Shown in pieces: positions 34,295 to 42,993 of a stretch of 64,000 nt of DNA. Numbering within the stretch: the stretch's first letter is position 1; each line of letters starts with the position of its first letter. Origin of the DNA: Candidatus Eisenbacteria bacterium. GTDB lineage: Bacteria; Eisenbacteria; RBG-16-71-46; JACRLI01. The DNA is taken from the NCBI GenBank assembly GCA_016235265.1, contig JACRLI010000023.1, forward strand, positions 113,820 through 177,819, written 5' to 3'. The translations under genes were made by a program, and so were the position numbers. The notes below the pieces were generated by a model. The model was not told the DNA's origin. It saw only the letters and a program-made list of their open reading frames with translations, and ran no database searches.

Positions 34295-36775
34295 TCACCG
34301 GGCCACGGCCACCTTCCGCACGGCGACTTCCTGACCGAAGCGCAGCCTCAGGAAGTAGATCCCCGGGGGAGCCGGGGCGCCGCCGGCGCTCCTGCCGTCC
34401 CATTCCAGCCAGTGTGTGCCCGCCGGCATCGGGCCGCCGGGCAGGCGGGCGATCCTCCGGCCATCCACACCCAGCACCTCGGCATGCACCTGGCCGGCGA
34501 TGGGGAGCACAAACTCCAACCGGGCGCCGCCGCGGGTGGGGTTCGGGCCCGCGCGCCCCGCGCGAAAGGCCGGCGGTGACACCGGTTCGCGGACCGCGGT
34601 GGGGGACCCGTCGTGGAAGGCGACCACGCGGATCCCGTCCACGTACCAGCCGTCGCGCTGAGTGCCGCCGTCGGAACGCAGCCGAAAGCGGAGCAGCACC
34701 GGCCGGCCGCCCGGCCCCGCATAGGCGGAGAGGTCCACGCGCTCCTCCACGAACTCGTGCCGGTAGGCGTCGTAGACCGGGGCGTCGAGCGGCTGTGCGC
34801 CTCCCGAAAAGCCGCCCAGGTTGCCGGCGCCCGCGCGGGTGAATCGCCCGGGGAGTGCGGACCAGGTGGCCCCCGAGTCGGGGGAAATCTCCACCGTGCC
34901 GCAGTCGAACCCCGCCTCGATATCCCAGCGGGTCCAGAAGAACAGGTACGCGTTCGGGGCTGCGGAGAGGTCCAGGGGCTGCGCCAGCGTCATGCGGGTG
35001 TCGGCGTTCGCGAGGTAGTAGATGCCCGGGCTGTCGGCGAAGCTGCGCAGCCCGTCGTGCGCCTGCGCGGTGGTGGTGTTCCAGCCGTTCGCGGTCCAGC
35101 TCGCCATGCCTGCCTCGGCGCTGTCGGCGAAAAGGACCGCCGGGGTGCCCACCACGACCTGAAAGGAGTCGGTGCCGGAGTAGCCCTCGACGTCGGAGAA
35201 GACCACCTGGAAGTTCAGCACCCGACCGGGGGGGACGGCCGGCCCGGCGTACACCACGAAACCGGAGTCCACCGGGGCGGCGATCGTGCCGGGGGGGGGC
35301 GGAACGTACGTGGCCACGCTGTCCAGCACCGCCGCCAGGCCGTCGAGGTTGCGCAGCGTCGCGGTGAGCGGGCCCGTGCCGGTCTCGGTGAGGCCGCGGT
35401 TCTTCACCTGCAGCCGCATCGTGGCGCGCACCCCGGGGTGCACCCGTCCGTCGCCCGCGATCACCGGCGCGCCCTGGAGCCGGAAGAACCTGCCTGCGAG
35501 GTAGGCGGTGCCCATCTCCCCGCGCACCTGCTGCCGGGCCAGCGGCAGCACGCGCGAAGGCTGCGGCCAGAAGCCGTCGTTGGCGTCGCCCACCTCGGCG
35601 GTGGCGGGCCACGCGCGGCTCTTCTCCGTGACCTCGGAATACAGCCAGTCGTCCGCGTCGCCGTTCACCACGTACAGCGTGCGCGGCGGATTGCCCACGG
35701 TGGAGTGGTTGTCGGCGGCGAAGTCCTGGCCCCATTCGTAGAAGGAGGAGGAGTCCGGGGGCACCAGGTTGACGTAGCCGTAGGGGAACAGCACCAGCCC
35801 GCCGTAGGCGTGGAAGCTCAGGGCGCTGGTGAACTGCAGCGAGTCGCACCACGCGCGGACGGCCCGCGTCTCGGGCTCCGACCATGCCGCCGGGCCGCGA
35901 TAGGCCTCGCTGGCTCGCGTGGGGCTGCTGCCCGCGTTGTCGTAGCCCCACTTGGCGCCGAAGTTGCGGTTCAGGTCCACGCCGTCCTGGCCGTTGAGGA
36001 TGCCGTTGCTGTCGTTGTCACGGGTGTTCTTGCGCCACAGCCCGACCGAGCCGGTGCTGGCGTAGATGCTCTCGTTGACCGCGTAGCCGTCGGGGTTCAG
36101 CAGCGGCACGAAGTACAGCTCCCGCCGGTCCACGAGATACGTGAGGTCGGGATCCACGCCATAGCCCTCGTGCAGCCGCCCCAGGAAGTGGAGCAGGGAC
36201 TCCATGCCCCCGGGCTCGCGCGCGTGGATCAGCGCGTTGTACCACACCCGCGGTTTCGGCCCGGCGCCGGGGCCGGTGACGCGCACCCCCCAGATGGGCC
36301 GGTGGCGGTAGGACCAGCCCACGGTGTCCACGCTGGAGAAGATCCCGTGCGTGTCGGTGGCCGCCAGCGAGTCCAGGAAGCCCTTGATCTCGGTGGTGGT
36401 GAAGTGGCCGGCCATGGTGCCGGCGCCGAAGGCGGGCACCGTCTCGGGGGACGCGGGCATGCCCCGTGCGGACCCTCCGGCCTGGAGATCCGTCGCCGCG
36501 CGCGCGGACAGCGTCCTCCCGGGATCGGCGTCCAGCAACAGTGGGTCGAAGCCCGTGGCCGCCAGCCGCGCGGCCTCCGCGTCGTCGGCCAGGACCAGCG
36601 CCCGGTAGCCGGGACGCACGTGGGCGACGTCGAATCCGCCCAGCATCAACCGCTCGTGGGAGCCGGGAGCTTCGAGGGAGACCTGCCAGGAGCGAGTCAC
36701 CCCGCCGGCGCATCGCCCTGGCGCGGAAGAGAGCAGGCACAGGCAGATCGCGAGGATCAGGCCGGATCGGGACAT
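34295..36775 (-). CDS. Secreted M14 zinc carboxypeptidase with T9SS/FlgD-like C-terminus
   Basis: 826 residues. A signal peptide (RSGLILAICLCLLSSAPGRC) precedes the M14 domain at about 125-430 with zinc ligands HAREPGG (HxxE) and the third His in SFHAYGG, and catalytic Glu in TAEVGDANDG. A beta-rich jelly-roll region follows (about 560-740). The C-terminal ~70 residues (HAEVLGVDGRRIARLPGG, then PPGIYFLRLRFGQEVAVRK) have the secretion/sorting pattern seen in T9SS cargo. It likely trims peptides outside the cell. The start is ATG 36775 with GAGG six bases upstream; a frame open to 36994 has none. Confidence 0.88.
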   Translation of the reverse strand: MSRSGLILAICLCLLSSAPGRCAGGVTRSWQVSLEAPGSHERLMLGGFDVAHVRPGYRALVLADDAEAARLAATGFDPLLLDADPGRTLSARAATDLQAGGSARGMPASPETVPAFGAGTMAGHFTTTEIKGFLDSLAATDTHGIFSSVDTVGWSYRHRPIWGVRVTGPGAGPKPRVWYNALIHAREPGGMESLLHFLGRLHEGYGVDPDLTYLVDRRELYFVPLLNPDGYAVNESIYASTGSVGLWRKNTRDNDSNGILNGQDGVDLNRNFGAKWGYDNAGSSPTRASEAYRGPAAWSEPETRAVRAWCDSLQFTSALSFHAYGGLVLFPYGYVNLVPPDSSSFYEWGQDFAADNHSTVGNPPRTLYVVNGDADDWLYSEVTEKSRAWPATAEVGDANDGFWPQPSRVLPLARQQVRGEMGTAYLAGRFFRLQGAPVIAGDGRVHPGVRATMRLQVKNRGLTETGTGPLTATLRNLDGLAAVLDSVATYVPPPPGTIAAPVDSGFVVYAGPAVPPGRVLNFQVVFSDVEGYSGTDSFQVVVGTPAVLFADSAEAGMASWTANGWNTTTAQAHDGLRSFADSPGIYYLANADTRMTLAQPLDLSAAPNAYLFFWTRWDIEAGFDCGTVEISPDSGATWSALPGRFTRAGAGNLGGFSGGAQPLDAPVYDAYRHEFVEERVDLSAYAGPGGRPVLLRFRLRSDGGTQRDGWYVDGIRVVAFHDGSPTAVREPVSPPAFRAGRAGPNPTRGGARLEFVLPIAGQVHAEVLGVDGRRIARLPGGPMPAGTHWLEWDGRSAGGAPAPPGIYFLRLRFGQEVAVRKVAVAR

Positions 36776-36963
36776 GCAGAACCTCGGTGATGTGAAAGGC
36801 CTGCCGTGCAGGGAGATGGGATTGGGCAAGTCGGACGCGGCAGTATACCATCCCGGGCCCGGCCCGCGACACGGGTTCGGGCTGCGGGTTCGGGTTGCGA
36901 CTTGGGCCCGGCCCGCGAACACTCCGCGCCGCGGATGCATCGAATCCACTGGAGGAAACCAAC

Positions 36964-38052
36964 TTGCCCACGCCCCGGCTGCAACCCCGGGCACTTCACT
37001 TCGGCGCCGTGCTCGCGATCCTGCTGACCGCCGCCCCGGCGAGGGCCGGGTCCCCGCCCGTCTCGAGCCCGCCCCCGGTCGTGCCCGCCGCCGAGCGGGT
37101 CCGCGGCGTGTGCTGGGAGGGGGGCCGCCCCGTGGTTGCGGCCGACCTGGCCCCGGTGACGGCCCTGGGCGCCGGCTGGATCTCGCAGACTCCCTTCGGG
37201 TGGCAGCGCGCGGTGGACGAGCCGCGAATCCGCGTGAATTCCCGCAGCGTGCTGGGCTTTGGCCCCTACTGGGGGGAGACGGATACCGGTCTCGCGGTGA
37301 CCGCGCGCCTGGCCCACCGCGCAGGGCTCAAGGTGATGCTCAAGCCGCACGTGTGGCTGCACGGCGGCCGCTGGTGTGGCGAGATTCGCATGCGCGACGC
37401 GCGCGGCTGGCAGGCGTGGTTCCGCGAGTACACCGCGTTCATCACCCACTACGCCGCGCTGGCGGAGCGGGAGCGCATGGAGATGCTGTGCGTGGGCGTG
37501 GAACTGAAGGGCACGGCCTCGCGCGAGCGCGACTGGCGTGCGGTCATCGCCGCCGTGCGCCGCGTGTATCACGGACGGCTCACCTACGCCGCGAACTGGG
37601 ATGGCGAGGTGGACAGCGTGGCCTTCTGGGACGCGCTCGACGCCATCGGCGTGCAGGCGTATTACCCCCTCTCGGAGTTCCCCTCGCCGGCGGGGGCGGA
37701 ACTGGAGCGCGGGTGGGAGCGCTGGCGTGAACCCCTGGAGGGCGCGGCGCGCGCCTGGGGACGGCCGGTGCTGTTCACCGAGGTCGGCTACAAGAGCTGC
37801 CGCAGCGCCGCGACGCGCCCGTGGGAATGGGACCCCGACGGCCCCGCGGACATGGGCCTGCAGGAGCGCTGCTACGAGGCGCTGTTCCGGGTGTTCTGGG
37901 ACCGGCCGTGGTTTGCGGGCGTATGCCTGTGGAAGTGGCACCCGAAACACGACGACGCCGGAGGTCCGGCCGACCGGACGTTCACGCCGCAGCACAAGCC
38001 CGCCGAGCGCGTGGCGAAGATGTGGTTTTCCCGGCCGATGATCTCACCCTGA
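36964..38052 (+). CDS. Exported glycoside hydrolase, GH113-like (beta-mannanase type)
   Basis: 362 residues. It has a signal peptide (LQPRALHFGAVLAILLTAAP) and a TIM barrel. Likely acid/base Glu is in MLCVGVELKGT (about 180) and nucleophile Glu in VLFTEVGYKS (about 275), as in GH113 enzymes. Other support: LTYAANWDGEVDSVAFWDALD and GVQAYYPLSEF. The family includes endo-1,4-mannanases, but many members are uncharacterised. The start is TTG 36964 with GGAGG eight bases upstream. It is divergent from the M14 gene, with 188 bp between that holds no clear promoter pair. Confidence 0.75.
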   Translation: MPTPRLQPRALHFGAVLAILLTAAPARAGSPPVSSPPPVVPAAERVRGVCWEGGRPVVAADLAPVTALGAGWISQTPFGWQRAVDEPRIRVNSRSVLGFGPYWGETDTGLAVTARLAHRAGLKVMLKPHVWLHGGRWCGEIRMRDARGWQAWFREYTAFITHYAALAERERMEMLCVGVELKGTASRERDWRAVIAAVRRVYHGRLTYAANWDGEVDSVAFWDALDAIGVQAYYPLSEFPSPAGAELERGWERWREPLEGAARAWGRPVLFTEVGYKSCRSAATRPWEWDPDGPADMGLQERCYEALFRVFWDRPWFAGVCLWKWHPKHDDAGGPADRTFTPQHKPAERVAKMWFSRPMISP

Positions 38053-38158
38053 GGACTGCGGGGCGGGCGTCGAGGCCCGCTCCCGGCAGGAGTTCACGGA
38101 ACACGCGCCGCGGCAGGCTCGAGTGACTGCCCGGCGTCGGAATTCCCGGAGAGAGGAA

Positions 38159-39466
38159 ATGCCCGAAGTCCGACCCTTCCGAGCCCTGCGATTCTCCGGC
38201 GAGCGCCGCGACCTGAGCCGGGTCATCGCGCCGCCCTACGATGTCATCGAAAGCCCGGCCGAGGTGGCCGGGCTGCGCGAGCGTCACCCGCACAACGTGG
38301 TGCGCCTGATCCTGCCCGAGGATCATCCGGGTCAGCCGGACAGCCGCTACCGCGCCTCGCGCGAGCAGTTGGAGGCGTGGTTGGGGGAGGGCGCGCTGGT
38401 GCAGGACCCGCACCCGGCGTTCTACCCGTACCGGCAGGCCTACCGACGCAACGGCTCGGGGGTGGCCGAGCGGGTCGGCTTCCTGGGTCTGCTGCGCCTG
38501 GAGCCCTTCGGCCGGCAGGTGATGGCCCACGAGAACACGCTGGCGGGGCCGCGCGAGGACCGCTACCGGCTGCTGCGCGAGGTGCGTGTGAACCTGAGCC
38601 CGGTCTTCGCGTTGTTCGAGGACCCCGGCGGCCACGTGCGCACCGCGCTCGAGGCCGCCATGACGCGCCCGTGGGACGCCCGCGCGACGCGCGGCGGGCA
38701 CGATCACGGGCACGACGAGTTGTGGCGCATGGACGAGCCGGAGGCGTGCGAGACCGTGATGCGGGCGCTGCACGGCCAGCCGCTGGTGTTCGCCGACGGG
38801 CACCACCGTTACGAGTCGGCGCTGCGGCACCTGGCGGAGATGCGCGAGCGCGGCGAGGATCCGGGCACGGCGGCCTACTGCGTGGCGTTCTTCGCCCCGG
38901 TGCCTCAGCCGGGCCTGAGCATCCTGCCGACCCACCGGGTGGTGCACGGCCTGGAGGCCGGCCGGTTCGCCGCGCTCGAGGACACGCTGCGCCGCTTCTT
39001 CCTCGTGCGGGCAGCGGGCCGGTGGGACCAGCCCGCCGACGTGGAGCGCTGGGAGCGCGCGGCACCGGCGCGCCCGGGCCGCCTGCTGGGCTTCGCGCGC
39101 CGCGGCGACGACACCCTGTGGGACCTGGAACTGCTGCCCGGCAGCGCCCCGGAGGCCCTGGCGGGCCTGCCCGGCCCGCTGCGCGACCTGGATGTCTCGG
39201 TCCTGCACGAGGCGGTGCTGCACCAGGCCCTGGGCATCGGGGAGGACGCCCTGCGGCGGCAGGCGAACCTGCGCTACCTGCACGACGCCGGTCCCGCCCT
39301 GGAGCAACTGCGAATCGATGCGCAGGCGGTGTTTCTCCTGCGCCCCACGCCCATCGAATCGGTCTTCTCGGTGGCCCGAGCCGGGCTTCGAATGCCCCAG
39401 AAGTCCACGTACTTCTACCCTAAAGTCAGTACTGGCTTCGTCTTACACAGACACGAAAGAAAATAG
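38159..39466 (+). CDS. DUF1015 family protein
   Basis: 435 residues, cytosolic. It begins EVRPFRALRFSGER and IAPPYDVIESP, and has LVFADGHHRYESAL in the middle, SILPTHRVVHGL, and ends QAVFLLRPTPIESVF...RMPQKSTYFYPKVSTGFVL, all signatures of DUF1015. A kinase/ATP-related role has been proposed for the family, but none is established. The start is ATG 38159 with GGAG seven bases upstream. A weak hairpin atcccc-ggc-ggggat (39469-39483) follows the stop. Confidence 0.9.
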   Translation: MPEVRPFRALRFSGERRDLSRVIAPPYDVIESPAEVAGLRERHPHNVVRLILPEDHPGQPDSRYRASREQLEAWLGEGALVQDPHPAFYPYRQAYRRNGSGVAERVGFLGLLRLEPFGRQVMAHENTLAGPREDRYRLLREVRVNLSPVFALFEDPGGHVRTALEAAMTRPWDARATRGGHDHGHDELWRMDEPEACETVMRALHGQPLVFADGHHRYESALRHLAEMRERGEDPGTAAYCVAFFAPVPQPGLSILPTHRVVHGLEAGRFAALEDTLRRFFLVRAAGRWDQPADVERWERAAPARPGRLLGFARRGDDTLWDLELLPGSAPEALAGLPGPLRDLDVSVLHEAVLHQALGIGEDALRRQANLRYLHDAGPALEQLRIDAQAVFLLRPTPIESVFSVARAGLRMPQKSTYFYPKVSTGFVLHRHERK

Positions 39467-39497
39467 CGATCCCCGGCGGGGATGGTGAAGATTCTTG

Positions 39498-39525
39498 TTG
39501 ACAGACACCCCCGGAATGGTATACT
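39498..39525 (+). promoter_or_regulatory. Strong sigma-70-type promoter before a structured leader
   Basis: TTGACA (39498-39503), 16-base spacer, TATACT (39520-39525). This is the closest match to the sigma-70 consensus seen in the window. The start site would be about 39532. It lies inside a low-GC patch, as strong promoters do in GC-rich genomes, and points to the triheme cytochrome gene 177 bp downstream. Confidence 0.8.
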
Positions 39526-39531
39526 TTTGTA

Positions 39532-39655
39532 TCGTCGAATGCGGGCGATGAGTGGTTCGCAAGTAGACCAGATGATCAGGAAAAGATGCCGGACGATAAG
39601 CGGCCAGCGTCCGGTGTCCTGGGTGGGTTGCGAAAGCAGCCCACCCTATTTCTTT
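39532..39655 (+). ncRNA. Structured leader or small RNA with terminator, class unknown
   Basis: The ~125 bases after the promoter fold well on paper. Small stem tgcg/cgca (39540-39543, 39558-39561). Stem cagg/cctg enclosing an internal loop aaaagatg/tgt and a perfect 7-bp stem ccggacg/cgtccgg (39589-39595, 39608-39614) with a 12-base loop. Last, an 11-bp stem with GAAA tetraloop (39621-39631, 39636-39646, one G-U pair) followed by tatttcttt, an intrinsic terminator. It can be an attenuator or riboswitch for the cytochrome gene at 39709, or a free small RNA. It does not match riboswitch consensus sequences that I remember. Confidence 0.55.
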
Positions 39656-39708
39656 GTCCCCGGATCGCAGGTTGTGCCCGCGGCGCTCCTCATGCGAGAA
39701 TTTTCCGG

Positions 39709-40536
39709 ATGACATCCGAGACTTCCCGCCCGACATTCAGGACCGCCCTCCGCCACGTCCCCCTGCCGCTGGCCTTCGTCCTGACCGCGATGCTCACGGT
39801 CACCGCCTGCCGCCTGCTCGATCCCGAGCCGCTTCCGGCTCCCAAACCGCGCCTCGTGGTGCAGGACACACTCTCCGCGGTCTCCAAGGGGGCGCGGCTC
39901 TACGCGCAGCAGTGCGCCACGTGCCACGGCGATTCGGCGCAGGGACTCCCGGCCCGGGGGCCGGCAATTCAGGGCGCGAGGAACATCGCGGAAATCGTGC
40001 GCCACGGCCGAGGTGACATGCCGGCCTACACTGCCTTCGCCGACTCCGAGATTTCCCAAATCGAGCTGTTCCTGGCCCGGTTCGCCCTGCCCACCGACGG
40101 GCCCGGGCTGTACTCATACTACTGCGCGCGCTGCCATGGTTCCGCGGCCGAGGGCGGGACGAGCGGGCCGGGGCTCGCCGCGCTCGCGCCGTCCGCATAT
40201 CCCTCGGTGGACATTCCGGCCTGGTCGGCGGTGAGCCAGGGGACCTACACCATGGCCCGCCTGCCCGGGGTGACCCAGGAGCAGGCCACGCTCATCCAGG
40301 CCTGGCTGGCGGCGCTCCCGGCGCCTGCCACGGGGCGGGACCTGTACTTCCGCTACTGCATGCAGTGTCACGGCTCGACCGGGCGGGGCACGGCGCGCTG
40401 CCGCGAGGGTGTGCGGGGCAAGTCGGGGGAGGTGTACGAGGCGGTGCGTTACGGCAAGGAGAGCATGCCCTCCTACCCGATGATCTCCAGCGCCGGCATC
40501 AGCCAGCTCCAGGCCTACATCCGCTCGATGCCCTAG
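39709..40536 (+). CDS. Triheme cytochrome c lipoprotein
   Basis: 275 residues. It has a lipoprotein signal ending in lipobox TVTAC (Cys about 34), then three cytochrome c modules of about 80 residues each with heme sites CATCH, CARCH and CMQCH. Met ligands are plausible in GRGDMPAYTAF and GKESMPSYPMIS. It is a periplasmic, outer- or inner-membrane-anchored electron carrier; the partner is unknown. The start is ATG 39709 with only a poor SD, while a longer frame from 39586 would run through the RNA structure. Expression is probably controlled by that leader. Confidence 0.85.
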   Translation: MTSETSRPTFRTALRHVPLPLAFVLTAMLTVTACRLLDPEPLPAPKPRLVVQDTLSAVSKGARLYAQQCATCHGDSAQGLPARGPAIQGARNIAEIVRHGRGDMPAYTAFADSEISQIELFLARFALPTDGPGLYSYYCARCHGSAAEGGTSGPGLAALAPSAYPSVDIPAWSAVSQGTYTMARLPGVTQEQATLIQAWLAALPAPATGRDLYFRYCMQCHGSTGRGTARCREGVRGKSGEVYEAVRYGKESMPSYPMISSAGISQLQAYIRSMP

Positions 40537-40554
40537 CGGGGATTGGAAGCGGGC

Positions 40555-40863
40555 TCACTCGGCGCGCAGGCGCGAGTAGCGGAAGATGTCCTGCTGCGGG
40601 TGCACGCCGATGCCGCCGACGGCGTCGTCGAGGTGCGCGATGGCGAGGTGCGTGGGTGGGTCGGCGGCGCGCCCGGCGAGGATCCACTCGCGGGCGTGCT
40701 CCTCCAGGTAGGGGTGCGGGAAGGAGTCGCGCAGATTGCGCGCCACGGCCGGGTTGTTGGCGTGCAGGGTCAGCGAGCGCGCGTCCTCCGTCCGCCAGCC
40801 GCGGACGCACCATTCGGGAAGGCCCTCCAGCGGCAGGCGAATCTCAGGGGTCGGTCGGATCAC
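40555..40863 (-). pseudogene. Truncated GNAT acetyltransferase (N-terminal half only)
   Basis: 102 codons from GTG 40863 (GGGAG six bases upstream). The sequence matches the N-terminal half of a RimJ/RimL-type N-acetyltransferase (WCVRGWRTEDARSLTLHANN, DDAVGGIGVHPQ), but the stop comes at RYSRLRAE, where intact members continue with the acetyl-CoA-binding IGYWLG...GRG segment. The convergent cytochrome gene begins to be read 18 bp further on, so the 3' half has been lost, perhaps in the event that placed the cytochrome gene here. Probably inactive. Confidence 0.65.
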
Positions 40864-40877
40864 GGGGCGCTCCCGGC

Positions 40878-41642
40878 TCAGGGTTCTTCCGTGGCTGCGT
40901 GGGCCACTTCGCGCAGCTTTTCGAGGTCCGGGATCACGAAGCACCCGTCGCCGGTGATGAGCGTGCCCTCGCGGCCCCAGCGCGACATCACGCGGATGGC
41001 GGACTCCACGGTGGTGCCCACCAGGTCGGCCACCTCCTGCCGGGACAGGTGGATCGGCACCTCCGTGCCGGTGGCGCCGGGGCGGCCCATGCGCCGCGCC
41101 AGGGTGAGGAACAGCTGCGCCACGCGAACCTCCACGCGCTGACCGCGCATCTCCTCGATCTTGCGCGTCAGACTCACGGTGAGCCGCGTGAGTTCCAGCA
41201 GCAGCGTGCGCGCGAAGCCGGGGCTGCGATCGAGCAGTTCGAAGTAGTCGCGCCGGGCCAGTTGAAGCACCGTCACCGGCTCCAGGCATACCGCGTCGGC
41301 AGGGTAGGCCATGCAGTTGTACACGGCGATGGCCCCCACCGGCTCGCCCTGCCCGAAGATCTCCAGAATGATGTCGCCCGACTGGCCGTGCTTGACGATC
41401 TTCACCCGGCCGCGGACCAGGATGCACAGGTGGTCCGAGGGATCGCCTTCGTGCCACAGATAGTCGCCGCGAGTGAGATCCTGCACCGAGGTGACCCCGG
41501 CAACGCGGCGCAGGTCGTCGGGGGGCAGCCCGCGGAACATGGGTACACCCCGCAACAGGGCCAGCAGGCGTTCGGAGCGAATGTCGGGACCCAATGTGCC
41601 TCCCGCGGATGGGAGGACGGCCTGCCCGGCCGGAGCGGCCAT
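40878..41642 (-). CDS. Crp/Fnr-family transcription regulator
   Basis: 254 residues. A cyclic-nucleotide-binding barrel (YLWHEGDPSDHLCILVRGRVKI...GEPVGAIAVYNCMAYPADAVC) precedes a dimer helix and a winged helix-turn-helix (HLSRQEVADLVGTTVESAIRVMSRW). No Fnr-type N-terminal Cys cluster is present, so it is more like Dnr/NnrR or Crp; the ligand is not known. It lies next to cytochrome peroxidase, hemerythrin and nos genes, so control of N-oxide or peroxide respiration is likely. The start is ATG 41642 by frame; an alternative start downstream is possible. It is followed after 14 bp by the truncated GNAT gene. Confidence 0.88.
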   Translation of the reverse strand: MAAPAGQAVLPSAGGTLGPDIRSERLLALLRGVPMFRGLPPDDLRRVAGVTSVQDLTRGDYLWHEGDPSDHLCILVRGRVKIVKHGQSGDIILEIFGQGEPVGAIAVYNCMAYPADAVCLEPVTVLQLARRDYFELLDRSPGFARTLLLELTRLTVSLTRKIEEMRGQRVEVRVAQLFLTLARRMGRPGATGTEVPIHLSRQEVADLVGTTVESAIRVMSRWGREGTLITGDGCFVIPDLEKLREVAHAATEEP

Positions 41643-41866
41643 CCTTTGACGCCGAGAGAGTTAGCACGTCCGGGCGCCCGGCGCCACCGGCTCCCGGGCC
41701 GGGTGTCGTGGGGCGTCCGGAATGCGCTAGACTCCCTGGCGAAGCCTCTCCGGGAGCGCGCCCTCAGGGCCCGCGCGTCCGCGCGAAACGGGGAGTGCGC
41801 GACTTCCGGCGTTTCCGAAGCGTGTCGCCGGGTGGTTGAGGGGAACAGTCCGAGGGAGGTGCGCAG

Positions 41867-42901
41867 ATGAAGGGCAGGATTCTGCCGGGTGGTTTGATGG
41901 CACTGGGAGTGGCGGCGTGGGTGACCGCGGCGTTGGCGATGGAGCCGCTGCCGAAGAGCCCGCCGGTGCCCGCGGGCAACCCCATGAGCGCGGCCAAGGT
42001 GGAACTCGGCAAGCAGCTGTTCTTCGACCCGCGCCTCTCGCTCACCGGGACGGTGTCGTGCAACTCCTGCCACAACGTGATGGCCGGGGGCGAGGACAAC
42101 CGGCCCAACTCGGTCGGCGTGGACGGCAGGAAGGGCGGGCGATCCGCGCCCACGGTGTGGAATGCGGCCTTCATGTCGGTGCAATTCTGGGACGGCCGCG
42201 CCAGCACGCTCGAGGACCAGGCCAAGGGGCCGATGGTCAACCCGGTCGAAATGGGAATGGCGGACCACTCGCTGGTGATCAAGCGCATCGCCGCGGCGCC
42301 CGGCTACCGCCGGCAATTCCAGCGGGTGTTCGGCGGCAGGAACGCGCTCACCATCGACAACGTGGCCCGCGCCATCGCCGCCTACGAGCGCACCCTGATC
42401 ACGCCGAACAGCCCGGTGGACCGGTACCTGGGCGGGAATGCGAAGGCGCTCTCCGCCGCCGCCGTGCGCGGCAAGGACCTGGTGGAGAAGATCGGTTGCG
42501 TCAGCTGCCACAGCGGCCCGAATTTCGCGGGCCCGGTACTGGAGTCCGGCCAGGGCTTCTACCAGAAGTTCCCCACCAACGAGGTCGCCGCCTCCGTGGC
42601 CAAGTACGACCTCAAGGCCGACGCGGGCCGCTTCGGGGTGACGAAGAAGGAGGAGGACCGCAATCTGTGGCGCGTCCAGACGTGGCGGAACGTCGCTCTC
42701 ACGGCGCCGTACTTCCATAACGGGTCGGTCCCGACGCTGCGGGAAGCGGTGACGGTGATGGCGAAGACACAGCTCGACAAGGACCTCACGCCCGCGGAGA
42801 GCGCCGACATCGTCGCATTCCTCGAGGGCCTCACCGGGGAGTTCCCCCGGCAGACGCTGCCGCGCCTGCCGGCGACCTCGGGAACCAGCCTGGTGGACTA
42901 G
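41867..42901 (+). CDS. Periplasmic di-heme cytochrome c peroxidase (MauG/CcpA family)
   Basis: 344 residues. It has a signal peptide (PGGLMALGVAAWVTAALA) and two heme sites, CNSCH (about 66; high-potential side reversed in some members) and CVSCH (about 209). The family pattern is ELGKQLFFDPRLSLTGTVSCNSCH, VQFWDGRASTLEDQAKGP, NPVEMGM and TAPYFHNGSVPTLREAV. It reduces H2O2 to water with electrons from small cytochromes. The start is ATG 41867 with GGGAGG eight bases upstream. It ends at a strong terminator. The Crp/Fnr gene is divergent (224 bp), so it may control this gene. Confidence 0.93.
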   Translation: MKGRILPGGLMALGVAAWVTAALAMEPLPKSPPVPAGNPMSAAKVELGKQLFFDPRLSLTGTVSCNSCHNVMAGGEDNRPNSVGVDGRKGGRSAPTVWNAAFMSVQFWDGRASTLEDQAKGPMVNPVEMGMADHSLVIKRIAAAPGYRRQFQRVFGGRNALTIDNVARAIAAYERTLITPNSPVDRYLGGNAKALSAAAVRGKDLVEKIGCVSCHSGPNFAGPVLESGQGFYQKFPTNEVAASVAKYDLKADAGRFGVTKKEEDRNLWRVQTWRNVALTAPYFHNGSVPTLREAVTVMAKTQLDKDLTPAESADIVAFLEGLTGEFPRQTLPRLPATSGTSLVD

Positions 42902-42923
42902 GCAAGCGTCGCACGTGCCGGCG

Positions 42924-42966
42924 CGGGGCGGGACGGATCGCGGGATCCGCCCCGCCCCGTTCTCCT
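42924..42966 (+). terminator. Terminator after the cytochrome peroxidase gene
   Basis: A 16-bp stem (42924-42939 and 42944-42959) with one A-C mismatch and a 4-base loop, followed by ttctcctt. It separates the peroxidase gene from the hemerythrin-nos operon. Confidence 0.75.
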
Positions 42967-42993
42967 TCCCTCCGGAAATCCCCGCTCCCGGCG

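Noticed and set aside
39540-39580. Fluoride (crcB) riboswitch, because of ggcgatgag and gatgatcagg
   Set aside because: The conserved pseudoknot parts and spacing do not fit, and the downstream gene is a cytochrome, not a fluoride channel.
39532-39655. GEMM (cyclic di-GMP / cGAMP) riboswitch, as found before some cytochromes
   Set aside because: The GEMM core sequences that I remember are not present in the right order.
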